Assembly (NCBI GenBank): GCA_947455805.1
Contig: CANGSN010000101.1
Coordinates: 1 to 8,966 of the forward strand
From: Planctomycetota bacterium
GTDB lineage: Bacteria; Planctomycetota; UBA1135; UBA2386
DNA length: 8,966 bases
Reading direction: 5' to 3'
The notes under the pieces were generated by a model, which worked only from the letters and a program-made list of their open reading frames with translations, did no database searches and was not told the DNA's origin. Positions within the stretch are counted from its first letter, which is position 1; each line of letters opens with the position of its first letter. Below are positions 7,601 through 8,966 of this stretch, in pieces. Position numbers and translations under genes: made by a program.

Positions 7601-8179
7601 GCTGCGCGCCTGCCGCAGGTACGGCACCAGGTCCTTCTTGTCCTCGACGACGCGCATGCCGCGGCCGCCGCCGCCGTGCGCCGCCTTGAAGATCGTCGTG
7701 CCGTGCTGCGCGAAGAACGCCTCCGCCATGGCGATCGCCTGCACTTCGTCGAGCGGCAGCTCGCTGCCCGGCACGGTCGGGATGCCGAGGCGCTGCGCTT
7801 CGTTGCGGGCCAGCACCTTGTCGCCGAGCCCACTGATGATCTCGGCCTTCGGGCCGATGAAGGCGATGCCGGCCTGACGCACGGCGGCGGCGAACGCGTG
7901 GTTCTCCGACAGGAAGCCGTAGCCCGGATGGATCGCGTCGACCTTGGCGCGCTGCGCGATCGCCAGGATCTCGTCGCCGCCGAGGTAGGCGGCGACCGGC
8001 GGCTTGCCGCGGCCGATCAGGTAGCTCTCGTCGGCCTTGTAGCGATGCTGGTTGGTCGCATCCTCGTCGCTGAACACCGCGACGGTGCGGATGCCGAGTT
8101 CGGCGCAGGCGCGGAAGACGCGGATCGCGATCTCCCCGCGGTTGGCGCACAGGATCTTGTGGAACGGGCGGATCGTCAT
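4679..8179 (-). CDS. pyc: Pyruvate carboxylase, single-chain biotin enzyme
   Basis: This enzyme makes oxaloacetate from pyruvate, bicarbonate and ATP to refill the TCA cycle and feed gluconeogenesis and aspartate synthesis. At 1166 residues it has the normal length and order. The biotin carboxylase (about 1-460) has CANRGEIA (11-18), HPGYGFLSEN (84-93), the ATP-grasp loop HGGGGRGM (168-175), RRHQKVVE (240-247) and EVNPRLQVEH (294-303, catalytic Arg R298). A Pro-rich linker lies near 495-515. The carboxyltransferase has DTTMRDAHQS (542-551), IKDMAG (715-720) and LHTHDTSGNG (744-753). Aligned by eye with Rhizobium etli PC, the metal ligands are D547, carbamylated K716, H745 and H747, and the catalytic Thr is T880. 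The C-terminal biotinyl domain has EAMKMET with biotin on K1129 (codon 4793-4795). The ATG at 8177-8179 gives the standard N-terminus; no Shine-Dalgarno is visible. Arginines 424, 426 and 469 appear to match allosteric acetyl-CoA-site positions, so activation is plausible. Full length sets it apart from split acetyl-CoA/propionyl-CoA carboxylase subunits. Confidence 0.97.
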   Translation of the reverse strand: MTIRPFHKILCANRGEIAIRVFRACAELGIRTVAVFSDEDATNQHRYKADESYLIGRGKPPVAAYLGGDEILAIAQRAKVDAIHPGYGFLSENHAFAAAVRQAGIAFIGPKAEIISGLGDKVLARNEAQRLGIPTVPGSELPLDEVQAIAMAEAFFAQHGTTIFKAAHGGGGRGMRVVEDKKDLVPYLRQARSESLAAFGSPVVFVEKYLPRVRHIEVQILGDTHGNVVHLHERDCSVQRRHQKVVEIAPAPNLAETVRQALFADSLKLARAAGYHNAGTFEYLVAGGQHYFIEVNPRLQVEHTVTEQITGIDLVQAQIRIEQGHRLSDPEIGLRSQDDVKPRGCAIQCRITAEDPQNDFFPDTGTIVAYRAPGGFGLRLDGGDGLAGTVVSGHYDSLLVKSITYGQTLQQAATKGIRALREFRIRGVKTNLAFLQNVLAHPSFLAGATWTRFLDETPQLFDIKPGKDRATKLLAYLGDLVVNGHPTIKKEQRLSPAACEPAPVPPVPVGSPPPGTAHILAEGGPGKVVEWIKRQKKPLLTDTTMRDAHQSLLATRVRTKDMLAIASATAHVQHQLFSIESWGGATFDVAYRFLNEDPWDRLVQLKKAIPNVLHQMLLRGANAVGYTSYPQNVVEAFIDEAAEHGIDVFRVFDSLNDLDSMEVSVQRVLKTGKLAEVAMCYTGDVDNPARTKYGLDYYADLARRIEGMGAHILCIKDMAGLLRPQAARMLVSRLRAVTQLPIALHTHDTSGNGIATYMAAIDSGVHIVDTALSPMAGLTSQPSMNALIAALRGAARETGLTNKAMQPLADYWEAVREFYAPFECGLKSSTSEVYYHEIPGGQYSNLRPQVASLGLLDRWADVRHAFAVVNQLCGDIPKVTPSSKMVGDFAIFLVQNDLLVMRDGLPASTAATKQKILLESKRLDFPQSVVQYFQGYLGHPPGGFPDDLRAAVLKGLPVLQGRPSDGMAPFDFAKARAHVQSRLGREPAMRDVVSYALYPRVMDEFFAFQNRCGDVSLLPTPVYFYGLDMGQEVWVELEPGKTLVVALEAKSEPDEEGNVTVYFKLNGQNRQIVVADRSLQKEGEQRRRADPANAGEVGAPMPGRVIVLHVREGQAVVEGEPLLTLEAMKMETIVRAPIAGVVRELCTDVKAAVKAQDLLLVLDGKK

Positions 8180-8271
8180 GGCGGACTCGAGGCGAGGTGG
8201 GTCGGCCGGCCGGGACCGGTGCGTGCAGCGATCTTCGGCCCGCCGCGTGAGGCACTGGAGAGAAAACCGAC

Positions 8272-8276
8272 AGGAG
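8272..8276 (+). promoter_or_regulatory. AGGAG, possible ribosome binding site for an alternative sigma-factor start
   Basis: AGGAG ends 6 nt before a GTG at 8283 that is in frame with the sigma factor and joined to it without a stop; that start would add 49 residues before M at 8430. An in-frame ATG at 8277 abuts the motif and is too close to be served by it. It is the only good Shine-Dalgarno match near any start in the window, yet the added peptide is Pro/Ala/Arg-rich with weaker codon bias than the gene, so I keep 8430 as the main start. Confidence 0.3.
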
Positions 8277-8299
8277 ATGCCGGTGCCATGGGCCGTTCA

Positions 8300-8312
8300 C
8301 CCGAGACTCGGG
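8300..8312. promoter_or_regulatory. 13-bp perfect dyad CCCGAGACTCGGG
   Basis: Six-base arms around a single central A, located in the divergent region 121 bp from the pyc start and 118 bp from the sigma-factor start. The form suits an operator for a dimeric regulator, but short dyads are expected by chance in GC-rich DNA and no known consensus is recognised. Confidence 0.25.
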
Positions 8313-8354
8313 CCGCCGACGGACCACCACCGAGCTTCCCGCCGCCCCGCCCGT

Positions 8355-8372
8355 GCCGCTACAAGCAGCGGC
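8355..8372 (+). other. 6-bp-stem hairpin upstream of the sigma factor
   Basis: GCCGCT (8355-8360) pairs with AGCGGC (8367-8372) around ACAAGC. If transcription starts upstream it would lie in the sigma-factor leader. It has no T-run and no recognised riboswitch pattern. Confidence 0.3.
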
Positions 8373-8397
8373 CCGCCGTCCGCCGCGCCTCCTGCGC

Positions 8398-8413
8398 CGG
8401 CTGTCGCCAGCCG
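8398..8413 (+). other. 6-bp-stem hairpin 16 nt before the sigma-factor ATG
   Basis: CGGCTG (8398-8403) pairs with CAGCCG (8408-8413) around a TCGC tetraloop, followed at once by the palindrome CCGCCGGCGG (8411-8420). Structure this close to the start could limit ribosome access, but the role is inference. Confidence 0.35.
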
Positions 8414-8429
8414 CCGGCGGCCTCTCCCG

Positions 8430-8966
8430 ATGTCCCTGCCCCCGACCCGCTGGTCCCTCGTCGCCCGCACCGGCTCTCTGGACCGCGGCACGGCGCGCAC
8501 GGCGCTCGGCGAACTGTGCGAGGCGTACTGGCAGCCGCTGCTCGGCTATGCGCGGCAGCTCGGCCGGCCCGACGACGACGCGCGCGACCTGGTGCAGTCG
8601 TTCTGCCTGCAGCTGCTCGAACGCGGCGGCGTCGACGCCGCGAACGCTGACCGCGGGCGCTTCCGCGACTACCTTCGGCGCGCGTTCCGCAACTTCGTGC
8701 ACAACCGCGGGCGGCACGAGCGGGCGGCGGTGCGGGGCGGCGGCCAAGCGCTGGTCGACGTCGCCGACGTCGAGCCGGACGACGACGGCCGCGGCGACCC
8801 GGAGCAGCTGTTCGAGCAGCGCTGGGCCTACGCACTGCTCGACCGCGCCCGGCAGCGGCTGCACGACGAACACCAGGAGCCGAAGAAGCGTGAGCTGCTG
8901 CGGCAGCTCGAGCCGTTCCTGCTCGGCGACGCCGACGCCGGCACCGCCGCCGTGGCGCAGGCCCTC
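8430..8966 (+). CDS. ECF-type RNA polymerase sigma factor, planctomycete type (3' end outside window)
   Basis: An alternative sigma factor that would direct RNA polymerase to its own set of promoters. 179 codons are present and the frame is still open at the right edge. Visible features are the N-terminal TRWSLV (6-11); region 2 at about 29-100 with DDDARDLVQSF (48-58), a GRFRDYLRRAFRNF stretch (76-89) and RGGG (102-105); a linker with PEQLFEQRWA (124-133); then RELLRQLEPFLLGD (154-167) and AAVAQAL (173-179), which should begin the region 4 helix-turn-helix. Family members are about 190-210 residues, so perhaps 20-35 residues are missing. This type is common in Planctomycetota and is often next to Ser/Thr protein kinase genes; if so here, the partner would lie to the right. 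ATG 8430 puts TRWSLV at the usual place, and 37 of the first 40 codons after it end in G or C. It has no Shine-Dalgarno. In-frame alternatives exist at 8277 and 8283. Confidence 0.85.
   Translation, partial: MSLPPTRWSLVARTGSLDRGTARTALGELCEAYWQPLLGYARQLGRPDDDARDLVQSFCLQLLERGGVDAANADRGRFRDYLRRAFRNFVHNRGRHERAAVRGGGQALVDVADVEPDDDGRGDPEQLFEQRWAYALLDRARQRLHDEHQEPKKRELLRQLEPFLLGDADAGTAAVAQAL

Larger units (their letters stand above)
8180..8429. promoter_or_regulatory. Divergent control region between pyc and the sigma factor
   Basis: This region must hold the pyc promoter (minus strand) and probably the sigma-factor promoter (plus strand). It contains a 10-bp palindrome CGGCCGGCCG (8203-8212), the only A-rich patch (8259-8268), an AGGAG (8272-8276), a 13-bp dyad (8300-8312) and two 6-bp-stem hairpins (8355-8372 and 8398-8413). 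I cannot identify a convincing -35/-10 pair for either direction. The sigma-factor frame is open through the right part, so some of this could be coding if an upstream start is used. Confidence 0.6.

Noticed and set aside
4679..8179. An acetyl-CoA or propionyl-CoA carboxylase alpha subunit
   Set aside because: The single chain carries a full pyruvate-type carboxyltransferase with DTTMRDAHQS, IKDMAG and HTHDTSGNG between the biotin carboxylase and biotinyl domains.
4853..8650. A 1265-codon plus-strand open frame running opposite pyc
   Set aside because: It is the antisense shadow of a strongly GC3-biased gene. Its peptide is Arg/Ala/Val/His-rich with no recognisable domain, while the minus strand encodes a complete pyruvate carboxylase.
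8288..8650. A small plus-strand frame starting at ATG 8288, 11 nt after AGGAG
   Set aside because: Its product is Arg/Pro/Ala-rich with no domain and it overlaps the sigma factor in another frame, where real sigma motifs are read.
4503..8873. A 1456-codon minus-strand open frame covering pyc in a different frame and extending past both ends
   Set aside because: It overlaps pyc on the same strand out of frame and is low-complexity Arg/Ala/Gly sequence; it also crosses three real genes. Composition artefact.
1..8966. CRISPR arrays, insertion sequences, tRNA or rRNA genes
   Set aside because: No short regularly spaced non-coding repeats, no transposase motifs or terminal inverted repeats, and almost the whole window is occupied by the five genes. 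The only tandem repeat is inside the coding sequence of the RCC1-type protein.

Overview
This 9 kb window is GC-rich bacterial chromosome. It holds four well-defined protein-coding genes plus a fifth that runs off the right edge. I infer a deep-branching, high-GC member of the Planctomycetota. The reasons are a sigma factor of the type common there (N-terminal TRWSLV, then an RGGG motif and an EQLFEQRWA-like stretch), a secreted RCC1-repeat protein ending in a roughly 130-residue module that I recall from secreted planctomycete proteins, and the lack of Shine-Dalgarno sequences before most starts. The phylum call rests on remembered family resemblance, not on a search.

Layout, left to right. 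(1) 2-1090 (+): the C-terminal two thirds of L-aspartate oxidase (nadB), cut by the left edge. (2) 1087-2412 (+): the ribosome-associated GTPase HflX, whose GTG start overlaps the nadB stop as GTGA. (3) 2456-4636 (+): a secreted protein with about 13 short RCC1-type repeats at a near-constant 41-residue spacing and a distinct C-terminal module. (4) 4679-8179 (-): a complete single-chain pyruvate carboxylase convergent with gene 3, separated by 42 bp that hold two small hairpins. (5) 8430-8966 (+): an ECF-type sigma factor divergent from the pyruvate carboxylase and cut by the right edge just before or within its region 4. A 250 bp divergent control region with several dyads lies between genes 4 and 5.

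Functionally, nadB (first step of de novo NAD synthesis), hflX and pyc (anaplerotic oxaloacetate supply) are housekeeping genes. NadB uses aspartate, which is made from the oxaloacetate that pyruvate carboxylase supplies, but nothing in the sequence shows that the two are co-regulated. The accessory content is the secreted repeat protein and the sigma factor. The most interesting signals are the mosaic build of the repeat protein (regular 41-residue repeats with relaxed codon use joined to a C-terminal module with strong housekeeping-like codon bias) and the ambiguous start of the sigma factor. I see no CRISPR array, mobile element, tRNA or rRNA, and nothing I would call a new defence or biosynthetic system.
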